Assembly (NCBI GenBank): GCA_040285825.1
Contig: JAUPSS010000002.1
Location: 2,294,001-2,358,000, forward strand
Origin: Eukaryota sp. TZLM1-RC
Taxonomy: Eukaryota > Metamonada: BaSk clade
Direction of reading: 5' to 3'
DNA length: 64,000 bases
Position numbers and translations under genes: made by a program. Positions 54,501 through 63,986 of this stretch are shown piece by piece. The notes beneath the pieces were generated by a model. It worked only from the letters and a program-made list of their open reading frames with translations, was not told the origin of the DNA and did no database searches. How positions within the stretch are numbered: the stretch's first letter is position 1; every line of letters begins with the position of its first letter.

Positions 54501-55050
54501 CTTTGTTTTTGTTGTATATTCTTTATTCAAAACATTCTGTAACATAAACTGTATTTGTAGTTATTGTAATGTTATTCGTCCTATTCGCCTTGACAGTTTT
54601 CTTCACAAGACCTGCTCTTAGAGCTTTAACAAAATTTAAAAGCCCATAGAGTGTGAATATTTAAGGTTCATAAACCAAACCTTTTTTTCTTCTTTTTTGT
54701 TTTTGGTCATGCTTTTGAACCTGAACTAAGTCTAAAGCTACAGATTTTTGAATGTATCGATTCTATTAATAAATAGAGCCTTCAGAATGCAACTTTGTTC
54801 TTATTCACTCGATTATTCAACACTTACAAAATTTGATAAAATTAAAAGAAACACTTTTTCCAATATATGAAGCGCATTAAGGGCCCCACCGTTTCTTCAG
54901 GCAATGAAGCTGAACGGAATATTGTTTATTGAATCGACAAAAACAAAATTAAATAATTATACACCAATGATTTTTTTCCTTCCTCTACATAAAACCGTTT
55001 AACTTACAACCTGGCTGAACCGCGATCATTGCTTCTATTCTTTCTTGTTG
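54501..55050. other. Intergenic stretch leading into a LINE, no gene seen
   Basis: AT-rich, no long frame. The right part may be the 5' UTR and promoter region of the LINE A copy that starts at about 55 kb, but its 5' end cannot be fixed because no other full-length copy is in this window. Confidence 0.35.
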
Positions 55051-56545
55051 ATGCCTGAATCAGCTTCTGATTCTAATGGAGTCAAAAGATGGAACGATAG
55101 ACAACAAGATGCTCAAGACGTCCTTTCCACCACTCCTCCTCAACCTCTTCTCTCTTCATTTTTGGACAAAAAAAATTCTGATCAAGAATTTTTAGAAAAT
55201 CACGATGAAAACAAAGTTTGTTCAAAAACAAAGCCACGCTCCTACAGATGCTCAAAGTGTCGACAACAAGGACATAATGCTCGAACATGCCCCAATGTTG
55301 GAAAAAATGATGTGGCAAATTCTGAAACAAAATGTAAAAGAAAATTTATTAGAAGAAAAGAGTCTAAGGTAGAACCAATAAATGATGCTCCACAAGTTGT
55401 TGCAAAACCAGTTAGCAATCGATTGAAGCACAAAACTTGCAACAATTGTGGTATTTCTTTTAGAAAAAATGCAAAAGGAAAAACTTCTGATCGATGCTTG
55501 AAATGCCGCATAGTTGATAACTACCATCCTCCCATAAGAATACCTCAAGAAATTCATCCGACCAAATGCAATGAATTTGCTTTCGTTTTTCAAAGATTTT
55601 TGGATCAATTATGTAAAGGAAAGTATGCTATCAATATTATTTGGGAATTTTTTGGTTCTTTTTGTCCTCCTTTTGAACAAAATTTTGTAAATAATTCCGA
55701 AGATTTAACTAATATAGCACCGAGAAATCAATCATCCGGGAAATTAAGTAAAATTTTTGAAGACAAATGCTTTGACAACAAATGGTCCAAGGCTTTGTCA
55801 GCTTTAAGTCCCGGAGTTAAAGCATCCAACAATGAAAATACAATAGATAAACTAAAAGTACTTCATCCTTATGAAGACCCTATAATGGATCAAAATTTTT
55901 AAGGCACATACTGGGAAAATTATCCATTGATGCCATCAGAAGTTTTTTCGGTGATCAAAAAGAGACCACGCGGTAAGTCTGCCGGACTTTCTGGTATTAC
56001 TATTGATCATGTAAAAGCCGCAATTATTTCTTCAGAAGATTGTCTTGGTTTATTAACCAAATTTTTCAACAAAATATTATATGGTCAACTCAAATACCCA
56101 GAAGAATTAAGAAGTTCTCGTTTGACTGCACTTGTCAAAAATTCAAAAATGGATGTTCGTCCTATTGCAGTCTCTGAGAGCTTACACAATATTTTTTCTG
56201 CGTGTTGCTTAAGCAGGTTCAATGAGAAAGCAAAGAAAATTTTATTACCCTTTCAATATGGTATTAATACCACAGATGGAGTCTCTTCAGCGATAATTGC
56301 TACTGATGTTTTATTTCGCCAAAATGAATCCAATGTTTGTATGTCATTGGATTTTAGTAATGCTTTCAATTCACTAAGTCGTCGCAGTATCCATGGTGCT
56401 CTATTGCAATATATGCCGGAATTAATACCGTATTTTCAATCAACATATTGCACATATTCTAATTTACATTTTGGTAATAACATTTTGAGTTCATCAAGTG
56501 GTGTAAAGCAAGGAGCTCCGTTAGGGCCTCTTTTGTTTTGTTTTT
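55051..56545 (+). pseudogene. LINE family A, N-terminal half (zinc fingers and start of reverse transcriptase)
   Basis: The most 5'-complete LINE A here. From ATG 55051, a Ser/Asp-rich start leads to a CCHC knuckle CSKCRQQGHNARTC (about residues 67-80) and a CxxC...CxxC cluster (CNNCGISF...CLKC, about residues 129-151). The linker region then reaches a TAA at 55900-55902 that is in frame with the next block (GTYWENYPLMPSEVFSVIKK), so one stop codon breaks an otherwise single protein. The reverse transcriptase block has RGKSAGLSGITIDHVKAA, ILLPFQYGINTTDGVSSAII, MSLDFSNAFNSLSRRSIHGA and SGVKQGAPLGPLLFC, and then breaks at about 56540 where the sequence inverts. The fingers presumably bind the element RNA or the target DNA. 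Confidence 0.8.
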
Positions 56546-57238
56546 TTGTCTTGTGGAATATTGCCATTGAATGATTGGGGAAAACATCGACCCCATTTTT
56601 CTACATCAATTTTTGAAATTTCTTCATTTAATGCAAAAACAGTGGAACAGTGCGTTGTCATCAATAAATCTTCCCAATCTGCAAATCTTTCGGAAAACTC
56701 AAAGATTGCATTTCTGCATCCACCAACAAAAGCACACGAGGTAAGAATAGAAGCCTTCGTCCACCCTAAACCGCCATAATGTGGACTAAGGTAAGCATGA
56801 TCTGGAATTTGAAACATTTTACATCCCAGTAATTGAGACAGAACTTTTGCACGTAACTCATTAAACTTCTGAGCCAAAGGTCTAGTGACGAGGAGATTTG
56901 TAGATCGAAATATATGATTAAAATTGGAACTAAAACACAGTTTTATAATGGTTAATTTGATGTGTTTTTTTATATCTAAATTCATCATTTGGTCAATTTT
57001 GTCAGAAATTAAGTTCAACTTTTCAAACAATTTTTTGGTAATTTCATCATTATTTCCTAAAAACGAACCCAAATGACGAATAGCATCAATTGAATATAAT
57101 TTGGCTTGAATTTTAATACCATCAACTACTGTGGAAACTGAAGAATTCGATAACAAAACACATTTTAGTAAATTAAGTCGGAGACCAATTTTGGTAAATA
57201 ATTCTTTAAAACATACAGTTGCTTGTTTCAACTGCATA
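56546..57238 (-). pseudogene. LINE family A, middle segment in inverted orientation
   Basis: The minus-strand frame 57237-56521 reads ATVCFKELFTKIGLRLNLLK ... HLGSFLGNNDE ... SRCFP-type end, i.e. the part that should follow the YMDD box, but on the opposite strand from both neighbours. The stretch with the YMDD box and the segment between GNIP and LEKGVCEN are missing. The flanking LINE parts (55.05-56.54 and 57.24-58.01 kb) are on the plus strand, so the middle was inverted with deletion at both junctions. Confidence 0.75.
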
Positions 57239-58070
57239 ATATATGCAGTTCGGCTGTTTTAAATCAAGGTCTTCACTGATTGTTATTGGAAAGGGTGTTT
57301 GTGAAAACCAGTCATCAGATTCTTCACTGTTTGTAACCATTGAACCACGAACATTTGGACTGTGTGCTACTAATGAAGCGTTCGTAACAAAAATGAGATT
57401 ATATTTGAATATCCCCATTCATCAATTATTATCAAAAGAAAAATGTATTTGTTCGAATTCACCACAACTCACTTTGCGCCATGCCATGAATTGTTCGAAA
57501 TTGATAACTTATCGTTCTTCATTACATGATGCTGTTAGAGACACTGTTTGTAATTTTGGTTCTGATGATAGAGGTGATGTATACTGTGATTGGATTGATA
57601 ATTCTGAAGCTATTGTTGACTTTGTCTCATGTAATGTTGCAAATGATACTTTGGTTCACAGAAGAAAACTTAATCCTGTGGCTGCTCTGGATTTTAAAGC
57701 AAAAGAGAAACATAGAAAATATGATAAAGATATTGAAGAGGCTAATGTCGATAGAAATACACAACTGGTTTTTATTGCTTTCCCATTTTCGATAAATGAA
57801 AGATTATCAGTTGAAGCAGAAACTTTTTTGAATGACTTCCAAAAAATGGTGCAAGAAAAAACAATGAAAAGATTTGATATATTTTTATGGCGTTCACGGA
57901 TTCAATTTGCCATTATTAATAGATTACCACGGTTTTTCAATCGAATAAGAGAAGCTTTAGCTAGACAGCAAGCAGACCAAGATTTTGTAGAGGAAATCTT
58001 GGTTCAATGATAGTCGTCCCATTAGTATTGAGTTAATTTAATTAAGTGTGCAAATTCAATAAATACAATT
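57239..58070 (+). pseudogene. LINE family A, C-terminal part with endonuclease-like domain
   Basis: A 255-residue open frame (57243-58010) from SRSSLIVIGKGVCENQ through the finger CICSNSPQLTLRHAMNC to DDRGDVYCDWIDNSEAIVDF and FVEEILVQ. About 25 codons between VRDTV and CNFGSDD (the ISCIKEPLLKETLSL region of other copies) are deleted in frame. The family 3' end (AAGTGTGCAAATTCAATAAATAC) follows at 58050-58067. Confidence 0.78.
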
Positions 58071-58440
58071 AACACCAATGATCTCATTGAAAATTGTGGC
58101 AGCTCTTACCTTGACAAGAAATTGATTCTCTTTCACCAAGTATTTGGCCTCAATGTTTTCCCTCTGATATGGTGGAACTTCCTTCAAGAAACTTGCTCTC
58201 TTTACCACTGACTTTTGCAAAATTGCAAAAGGAAATCTTAAAAATCTTAGAAAACTTGGATTTTGTTGTACGTCTTAGCTTGGCTAAAGAAAAAAATCCC
58301 GTTTTTGCAAATTTTTTGATTGACCTTAAAGACAGTAGCTCAAGGTGCCTGATCTCCCAAGTTCCCAAAATTGATCGACTTCTACTCAATGATCATCAAT
58401 GGATTACTGCATTGAGAATGAGATGTTTCTTATGGCCTTG

Positions 58441-58582
58441 TGATGCCGTTAGGCAGAAATACCAAAGAAGTAAAGAGAGAAAAAGAGATTTATTAATAGA
58501 AATACTTGTTTTTGAACAAGTGCCACGTCATCATGTAAATTCCTCATCTGTCTAGCAAGATAGTTAATCAGTAACAACAACA
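58441..58582 (-). repeat. LTR (3' LTR in element orientation)
   Basis: 142 bp, begins TGATGCCGTTAGGCAG and ends CAACAACA on the plus strand. Identical by eye to 59399-59540. Confidence 0.9.
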
Positions 58583-58622
58583 CTACTTCTTCCCATTTTC
58601 TTTCAACAGTTTCGTGAACCAT

Positions 58623-59375
58623 TTAGCATGATGAAGAAAGGGGATTTGTGAGATGCTGAGGCACGTGGCGTAAATGATTGACTTCGTGCTTAACTTTTGA
58701 GGGGCAATCACGAGCTAGATGACCTTTCTGGTGATAGTTGAAACATGTCCCTTCAGTCAAATTGCAAGACCTATGGGATGAACGAGACTTCATACCAGCT
58801 TGACGCGCAGAGTCGGTATTTTCATAAACAGTCTTTGAAGACCTGTTCCAAGAAGCTACTCGCGTGCAATCAAGTAGTTCATCCTCTGCGGTATTTACCA
58901 ATGTAGGAAAATCGGGGAATACCTCATCCCGAATTCGAGAAATCAGAGATTTCTGCAGTCCTAATGGAAGAATACCCTTGGCGAATCTGATCATGAAGGC
59001 TGAGTCAGGCAGTTTCAGTCCGGAAGCCCTGCTTTTCGCCTGAAAAAAACGTCTCAGGTAGCAGGACATACGTTCACGGACGTCGCCCTTACGGACATCA
59101 ACCTTCAACTCAGACATCACCAAGTTGAATTCCTCGTACGAGGAAAACGAGGTGGAGGATCTTAAATGATCCAGAAACACCTCATCGGATGAATCGACCC
59201 CAGGTCTTGTGAGAACCAATGATTCTAACAAGAAGGGGTCAACGAGGAGCCTTGCTGGAACAAGGTCCTTTTTCGGTGTAACAGAAGAGTACACCTTCCA
59301 CTGTTGTAGGAACAACAGAACATCATCCACTTCCATAGAAGCAAGGGACGGATGTGGTACGTGTGTAGATTTCAT
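58623..59375 (-). CDS. Gag protein of the 1.1-kb LTR element
   Basis: The minus-strand frame is open from 59423, but its first codons lie in the LTR. The ATG at about 59375 (MKSTHVPHPSLASMEVDDVL) is the likelier start, giving about 250 residues. It has capsid-like helices (FLLESLVLTRPGVDSSDEVF, VRERMSCYLRRFFQAKSRAS) and one zinc knuckle near the end, CFNYHQKGHLARDC, a C-x3-H... variant in which the second Cys of the usual C-x2-C is His or Tyr. It likely packages the element RNA. No protease, reverse transcriptase or integrase follows. The frame is intact. Confidence 0.75.
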   Translation of the reverse strand: MKSTHVPHPSLASMEVDDVLLFLQQWKVYSSVTPKKDLVPARLLVDPFLLESLVLTRPGVDSSDEVFLDHLRSSTSFSSYEEFNLVMSELKVDVRKGDVRERMSCYLRRFFQAKSRASGLKLPDSAFMIRFAKGILPLGLQKSLISRIRDEVFPDFPTLVNTAEDELLDCTRVASWNRSSKTVYENTDSARQAGMKSRSSHRSCNLTEGTCFNYHQKGHLARDCPSKVKHEVNHLRHVPQHLTNPLSSSC

Positions 59376-59398
59376 CTGCAATGAGGGCCAATAATTAT

Positions 59399-59540
59399 TG
59401 ATGCCGTTAGGCAGAAATACCAAAGAAGTAAAGAGAGAAAAAGAGATTTATTAATAGAAATACTTGTTTTTGAACAAGTGCCACGTCATCATGTAAATTC
59501 CTCATCTGTCTAGCAAGATAGTTAATCAGTAACAACAACA
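59399..59540 (-). repeat. LTR (5' LTR in element orientation)
   Basis: Second copy of the 142-bp LTR. In element orientation it is followed by ATAATTATTGGCC, a string also present after the 5' LTR of the gag-integrase element at 60.6 kb. Confidence 0.9.
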
Positions 59541-60414
59541 CTTGTTCGTTACCAAGTGATTTAATTTGTCGCTGTAAGAATGTGGTTACACTTTCCCATA
59601 TTTTGAACTGCAAATGTTTTATTACCTATCACTCAATTGTTCATGACTTAGTTCGTGATCAATTATATGCTATGTGTAAAAGTATCAATATTGAGGCTTT
59701 TATTGAAGCGTTAGTACGTAAGCTATCTCCAGATCAGATTGATGATACTTTTGGTAAAAGAAGGGCAGATTTAGTAGGTCCGGGGCTCATTGGTGTTCAC
59801 AACGTTGTGGATGTTATCTCAGTTGATGTCTGCAAAAATTTTGTTGATCGTTTGGTGTATTCTGCTCATTCGCCACTATCCAACGCTCAAAAAAAATAAA
59901 AAAATATGAAGAACCATTGGCACATTTAGGTGAAGTCGAACATGTGAAATATCAGTTGGTGCCGTTTGCTATTTCTCTTTTTGACAATATTGGTCCCTCA
60001 GGAGTGCACTTTTTTTTGAAAATTTTAAGACAGTTTTGCAAAATAGATCTCGTAAAAGATTGAATTCTTCTTTCTGGTCAAATGGCATTGTTTTTTGCAT
60101 TTTTAAGTCTATTCCAACAATGATTTCTAAAGCTCTTTTAGCTATTGGTGTAGAATATGAGCGCAATGCTGTGAGTAGGTTTAGTAATAGTGATGATTTT
60201 TTGGAGGATATTGAATATTAGCTAGAATTTTAGATCAATATAAATATAGTTAAAAAAATATACACCAAATTTTGATCAATTTGAACTTGAATCGCATCGA
60301 TTCTCTGACATAGGTTCGAAACCTAAATAAAAAAGAAGCTTTAGTCCCAGGCTAGAGTTACTGATTGAATATAGCAAGATAATAGATTAGTCCATCAAAG
60401 GCTTTTATAAAAAA

Positions 60415-60601
60415 TGTTAGTCTTTACACTATTCTAGAGTGTAGATAGACTTATCTATTTATTCTTGTTTATTAGCTTAATGTTCATTGTTTATTCATGG
60501 AGACCTCACTAGTGATGGTATTGAAATTCATAGCTCATTTCTCGTCGTAATAAAATTACTATCTGTTCACATATATGTCTGACTCTAGCCCACAGGCAAC
60601 A
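60415..60601 (+). repeat. 5' LTR of the gag-integrase element
   Basis: Starts TGTTAGTCTTTAC. The end is placed at CAACA (60597-60601) because ATAATTATTGGCC follows, as after the LTR of the 1.1-kb element. This gives about 187 bp. The 3' partner is cut by the window, so the end is provisional; it could be earlier, near 60571, which would put the gag ATG at 60575 outside the LTR. Confidence 0.55.
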
Positions 60602-62428
60602 ATAATTATTGGCCGTTCTTCGGCTAACGAACAACAGGCTCCTCTGGATGCAGCCTCACCTCCGGGTGGAATTAATCTCGGCCGTAGGGATTCCGACTCC
60701 CATCTCGCCAACAATCCTCAGGATTCAGAGGGGGACCCTTCTACTCCTGCCAAGGATTCTTCTTCTCCCGAAGAAGTCAACGCAGACACCTCGAAAGAGG
60801 AGTCTACCTCTACGGCTTCCAAGGAGTCGAAAGATTCTACTGGTCAGGTTCGTCCATCCTCTCCTTCTCCCAAGGTATCTACTCCTACTCAATCTAAGTG
60901 GCAGTATATCTTGGAGAAATTCCGTAGGGAATTAGAACTATGGGACTTCCTGGATCTAGTCGCCTTAAAGGCAGAACTTGCTACTCGTGCTCCTAAGGAC
61001 CACTTTGAGCAGTTCATGATCCAGATGTTCCTAAACGAGTCTCCTCCTCGGATTTCTTCGGTTGAAGAGGATGGGGACAACTTTAAGTTCTTGCTGATGC
61101 CCCAACCCTATGATCCATTGACTCATCCAGACCCTGATTGTCTTATGGATTTCTATTCATTCCGTCTGGACAGGGAATCAGCAGTCGAACCTAATCCAGG
61201 CCAAGTTTTCGCCGCTCGTAGTGCTTACGGTCAGGAGCTTTCGAGAGTATGGAACTCGTTGGATAACCCTCCTACTCTCAGAAGTCTCCCAGCTAATCCC
61301 GAAACCACTCCAATACCTTCTCGTCAAGAGAAAGTAGCTGTTCATGGTGAGGATGAAGAAGGTAACTCATGCGTTTTCTGGGTACCTAGGAGTCAAGTTC
61401 TCTCTCCTGATCCCTCCATTCCTAAGCCCCTCTCTGGAGATTTGTCCGTTTCGGATCTCGACACTTCTCCTCCCATCCTTCTCCCATCTAACGCGGTGGA
61501 TTTCGACTCTCTTAGTATTCCTAAAACATCACAGTCCACCACCAAAATCAGGGACAGCCCCTCTCGCTGTTTCCCTAAAATCACCAGAGATGGACAAGAA
61601 GTTGATCTTACTTTTGATGGTGTTCCAGGTCACACTGGATATGATAAACCCATGGAACAAGTAGACAGGATGCGTCAGACTAAAGCATCAGACTGCGGAA
61701 AAACAGTCTGTGGTGCTAGTCTCCCTCCTCAAAACGCCACTACTACCACTAACGCTGTTCTTGCGGCTATGTCCAAAGCGTCTCGTAGTTTATATGACGA
61801 CCGAGCCAAGAAACTTCAATCAGATCGTAATCGCCCTCGTCTCAAGAAGGACATGATTACCAGTACTGGCAAGGTCATTGCATTCATTAATGACTTCATC
61901 TCTTGGGCGTACAATGATAGAATCTCTCAAGATTTCAAATGTGACCCCAACAACCCTCGCGAAGTCGCTCTAACTAATGAAATTGCACGTCTCACACAAC
62001 TTACAGAAGCTCACAGAGCCTGTACTCTCCGTGCTACTCATCATCCCAACTACATTCCGTTAAATCAACGATACGATGAGCCAGCCCACGAGTGGGACAT
62101 TTTCAGAGCTGGCGCTAAAATCAATCCAGCTGGCATCAGCTCTTGCGTTGACACCGATGTCATATCTACCCTTGCCATGGCTACAGGTGGTACAAGGCCC
62201 GGTCTCCAACTCCATCAAATCAACGATGAAGAACTGTGGGAGAACATTCTCTTCGCTTCCCAGTTTCCAAATCTGGCCACTGCCAAACTCACATTATCCC
62301 AATTCAAAATGGACTGGAATATCTCCAATTACCAGAGTAGATGGATTAAATATATATCGCAGGTCGGCTTTGTCGTCAATCAATCAATGGGGATGAGAGA
62401 TACACTAGCTATCGATCAGAAACTATGA
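60575..62428 (+). CDS. Gag-like protein of the gag-integrase element
   Basis: 617 residues. The first 110 are disordered, Ser/Pro/Thr/Glu-rich. A helical region with ELELWDFLDLVALKAELATR and HFEQFMIQMFLNESPP follows, then a second low-complexity part. The last 220 residues are helical and capsid-like (MITSTGKVIAFINDFISWAY, ELWENILFASQFPNLATAKL, MDWNISNYQSRWIKYISQVG). No zinc knuckle is visible. It overlaps the integrase frame by about 20 bases (62409-62428) in a +1 relation, so integrase may be made by frameshifting. I assign it as gag from position and helical character, not from a named family match. Confidence 0.6.
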   Translation: MSDSSPQATIIIGRSSANEQQAPLDAASPPGGINLGRRDSDSHLANNPQDSEGDPSTPAKDSSSPEEVNADTSKEESTSTASKESKDSTGQVRPSSPSPKVSTPTQSKWQYILEKFRRELELWDFLDLVALKAELATRAPKDHFEQFMIQMFLNESPPRISSVEEDGDNFKFLLMPQPYDPLTHPDPDCLMDFYSFRLDRESAVEPNPGQVFAARSAYGQELSRVWNSLDNPPTLRSLPANPETTPIPSRQEKVAVHGEDEEGNSCVFWVPRSQVLSPDPSIPKPLSGDLSVSDLDTSPPILLPSNAVDFDSLSIPKTSQSTTKIRDSPSRCFPKITRDGQEVDLTFDGVPGHTGYDKPMEQVDRMRQTKASDCGKTVCGASLPPQNATTTTNAVLAAMSKASRSLYDDRAKKLQSDRNRPRLKKDMITSTGKVIAFINDFISWAYNDRISQDFKCDPNNPREVALTNEIARLTQLTEAHRACTLRATHHPNYIPLNQRYDEPAHEWDIFRAGAKINPAGISSCVDTDVISTLAMATGGTRPGLQLHQINDEELWENILFASQFPNLATAKLTLSQFKMDWNISNYQSRWIKYISQVGFVVNQSMGMRDTLAIDQKL

Positions 62429-63986
62429 TCCATCAGACGACTTCGCTCTTCCAGACCCAGACGACCTTCGGGATACCCACAAAATCCTCATTCTAAAAGA
62501 GAAATGTGCATCTGCAATCCCCATGTTCGATCCTTGGTTGAGTAGAATCCGTTCAGAGCAAAGACAAGCTGTTGCAGCTTACGAACGTTCATTTAATAAC
62601 TGTTCCGTCAATCATCTTGACCTCTACGTTAACGAATCAGGCAAGATCATCATCCCGTCATCACTCATCAACGACACGCTCTTGATCATACATGGTTATG
62701 TATCAGGCGGTCATCCTAGTATGTCTGAGAGTTTACGCAGGCTATCCTCTAGCGACTACTACTGGCCCAGTATGACTGATGATATGAAGAACCACGTGCG
62801 TTCTTGTCCATCATGTCAGAAAACGGCACCTGTCCCCAAATCTATCACTCCTTCCACCGGATCTCTCTGGGCTGACAAACCCTTTGCGAGATTGAACGTG
62901 GGTACCATTGGTCCTCTTCCTCCAGATCAAGAGGCCAATAAATACATCTTAGTTTTCGTGGACAGTTTCACTCGGTATACAATCCTCGTGCCCCTCAAAG
63001 AATTAAACGCAAGGCTGACAGCAGACGCTTTGATTTGGAGTGTGTGCGCAATCTTCGGTATACCTTACAGCATTCACAGTGACAACGGCCCAGAATTCGC
63101 CAACAACGTGTTTAAATCACTGTGCGAATTCCTGTCTATCAACATGACGAACAGTATTCCAAATATCAGTCAATCAAATGGCCTAGTTGAACGACGTCAT
63201 AGAGTTATTTTACAAAATCTTAGGAAGCTCCGAATCGATTTTAACGCCTATGACAACTGGTCAGAATACATACCTTACGTACAACTCTTAACGAATTCGT
63301 CTAAGAGCTCTGTCACAGGTTTCAGTCCATTCGAGCTGCTTATGTTTGGGTCAGACGTCAGTCCCAGAGCTGACCCTTTTTCAATTTTCTCCACCATCGA
63401 AAAGGCTACCACTGAGGTTCCTTTCATTCTGGATATCCAATCTAAATTTAATCGATTGAAAGAAAAACGAGAAAAAGCAGAAATCACCCAAACATCGAAA
63501 TCGCCGGAGGAGAAGCCAAGCACGAGTAACTTGCTATTCGAAGTTGGATGTTTAATCCTCAAATCATCTAGTAACTCCAAATTACATGGGAATTATCTGG
63601 GCCCATATCTGGTCATCGACAAACCTAGTAAATCAACTTTATTATTAAAGAATTTAATCACAGGTGTCGAATCTAAGGCTTGCATTTCACAATGCAAATT
63701 GTACCATTCTGACAAATCCACTGATGATGAGTTTCATCGTATCGTGGCCTCAGGTGATACTGAGGAACATCTTCTATTAGAAGTTCTTAGCCAGGATGGC
63801 AACGAGTGTCAAGTCATATACGCTGGAGATGTAGGAGGCACTGAGCCTGTCGACCGCATTAAGAACACCAAGGCCTACCAAGCCTTTCTCCAGACTAATA
63901 AGTCACGACCCCCCACTAGTCAACCTACTCGCAAACAACCTCGTAGAAGAGCTAGAAAAGACGGTCGAAAGGAGGGGAAAAAGTAG
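62409..63986 (+). CDS. Gypsy integrase, first catalytic Asp replaced
   Basis: The frame is open from 62409; the first ATG is 62523 (487 residues). The HHCC zinc domain is complete (His57 and His64, Cys95 and Cys98 in RSCPSCQK, numbering from 62523). The core has HSDNGPEF (Asp187) and SNGLVERRHR (Glu223) with exactly 35 residues between. The first acidic position, which in the family reads VDTIGPLP, is Gly127 here (LNVGTIGPLPP, codon GGT at 62901-62903). An SH3-like tail (FEVGCLILKSS ... LHGNYLGPYLVID) and a basic end (PRRRARKDGRKEGKK) follow. The stop TAG lies within the purine tract at the 3' LTR. Integrase inserts the cDNA; without that Asp it should be inactive. Confidence 0.85.
   Translation, partial: LSIRNYDPSDDFALPDPDDLRDTHKILILKEKCASAIPMFDPWLSRIRSEQRQAVAAYERSFNNCSVNHLDLYVNESGKIIIPSSLINDTLLIIHGYVSGGHPSMSESLRRLSSSDYYWPSMTDDMKNHVRSCPSCQKTAPVPKSITPSTGSLWADKPFARLNVGTIGPLPPDQEANKYILVFVDSFTRYTILVPLKELNARLTADALIWSVCAIFGIPYSIHSDNGPEFANNVFKSLCEFLSINMTNSIPNISQSNGLVERRHRVILQNLRKLRIDFNAYDNWSEYIPYVQLLTNSSKSSVTGFSPFELLMFGSDVSPRADPFSIFSTIEKATTEVPFILDIQSKFNRLKEKREKAEITQTSKSPEEKPSTSNLLFEVGCLILKSSSNSKLHGNYLGPYLVIDKPSKSTLLLKNLITGVESKACISQCKLYHSDKSTDDEFHRIVASGDTEEHLLLEVLSQDGNECQVIYAGDVGGTEPVDRIKNTKAYQAFLQTNKSRPPTSQPTRKQPRRRARKDGRKEGKK
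63966..63986 (+). promoter_or_regulatory. Polypurine tract of the gag-integrase element
   Basis: GAAAGGAGGGGAAAAAG directly precedes TAG and then the LTR start TGTTAG. This is the expected primer site for plus-strand DNA synthesis. The same arrangement (purines, GTAG or GCAG, then TGTT) is found at the other three LTR elements here. Confidence 0.75.

Larger units (their letters stand above)
58441..59540 (-). mobile_element. 1.1-kb gag-only LTR retrotransposon, identical LTRs, TSD CTTG
   Basis: Two 142-bp LTRs (58441-58582 and 59399-59540) look identical base for base. The 4-bp duplication CTTG flanks the element (58437-58440 and 59541-59544), and removing element plus one CTTG restores LINE B sequence. 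On the minus strand the LTR runs TGTTGTTGTT...GGCATCA. The purine tract GAAAATGGGAAGAAGTAG abuts one LTR, and ATAATTATTGGCC follows the other as a possible primer site. Only a gag gene is inside, so it must borrow polymerase and integrase. Confidence 0.9.
58075..60225 (+). pseudogene. LINE family B, 5'-truncated copy split by an LTR element
   Basis: The left part (58085-58440) has the post-RT segment (LIENCGSS-like, then FPSDMVELPSRNLLSLPLTF) up to RMRCFLWPC. The right part (59545-60225) resumes at once with NDLICRCKNVVTLSHILNC, then KRRADLVGPGLIG...VVDVISVDVCK, and ends with MISKALLAIGVEY and ...LEDIEY. The LTR element at 58441-59540 lies exactly between. Additional stops and shifts (for example at 59899) make this copy inactive. 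It ends near an A-rich run at 60255. Confidence 0.78.

Noticed and set aside
60311-60324. TAGGTTCGAAACCTA resembles a tRNA T-arm
   Set aside because: No D-arm, anticodon arm or acceptor partner can be found upstream, so it is not a tRNA gene; it may be chance or a relic.
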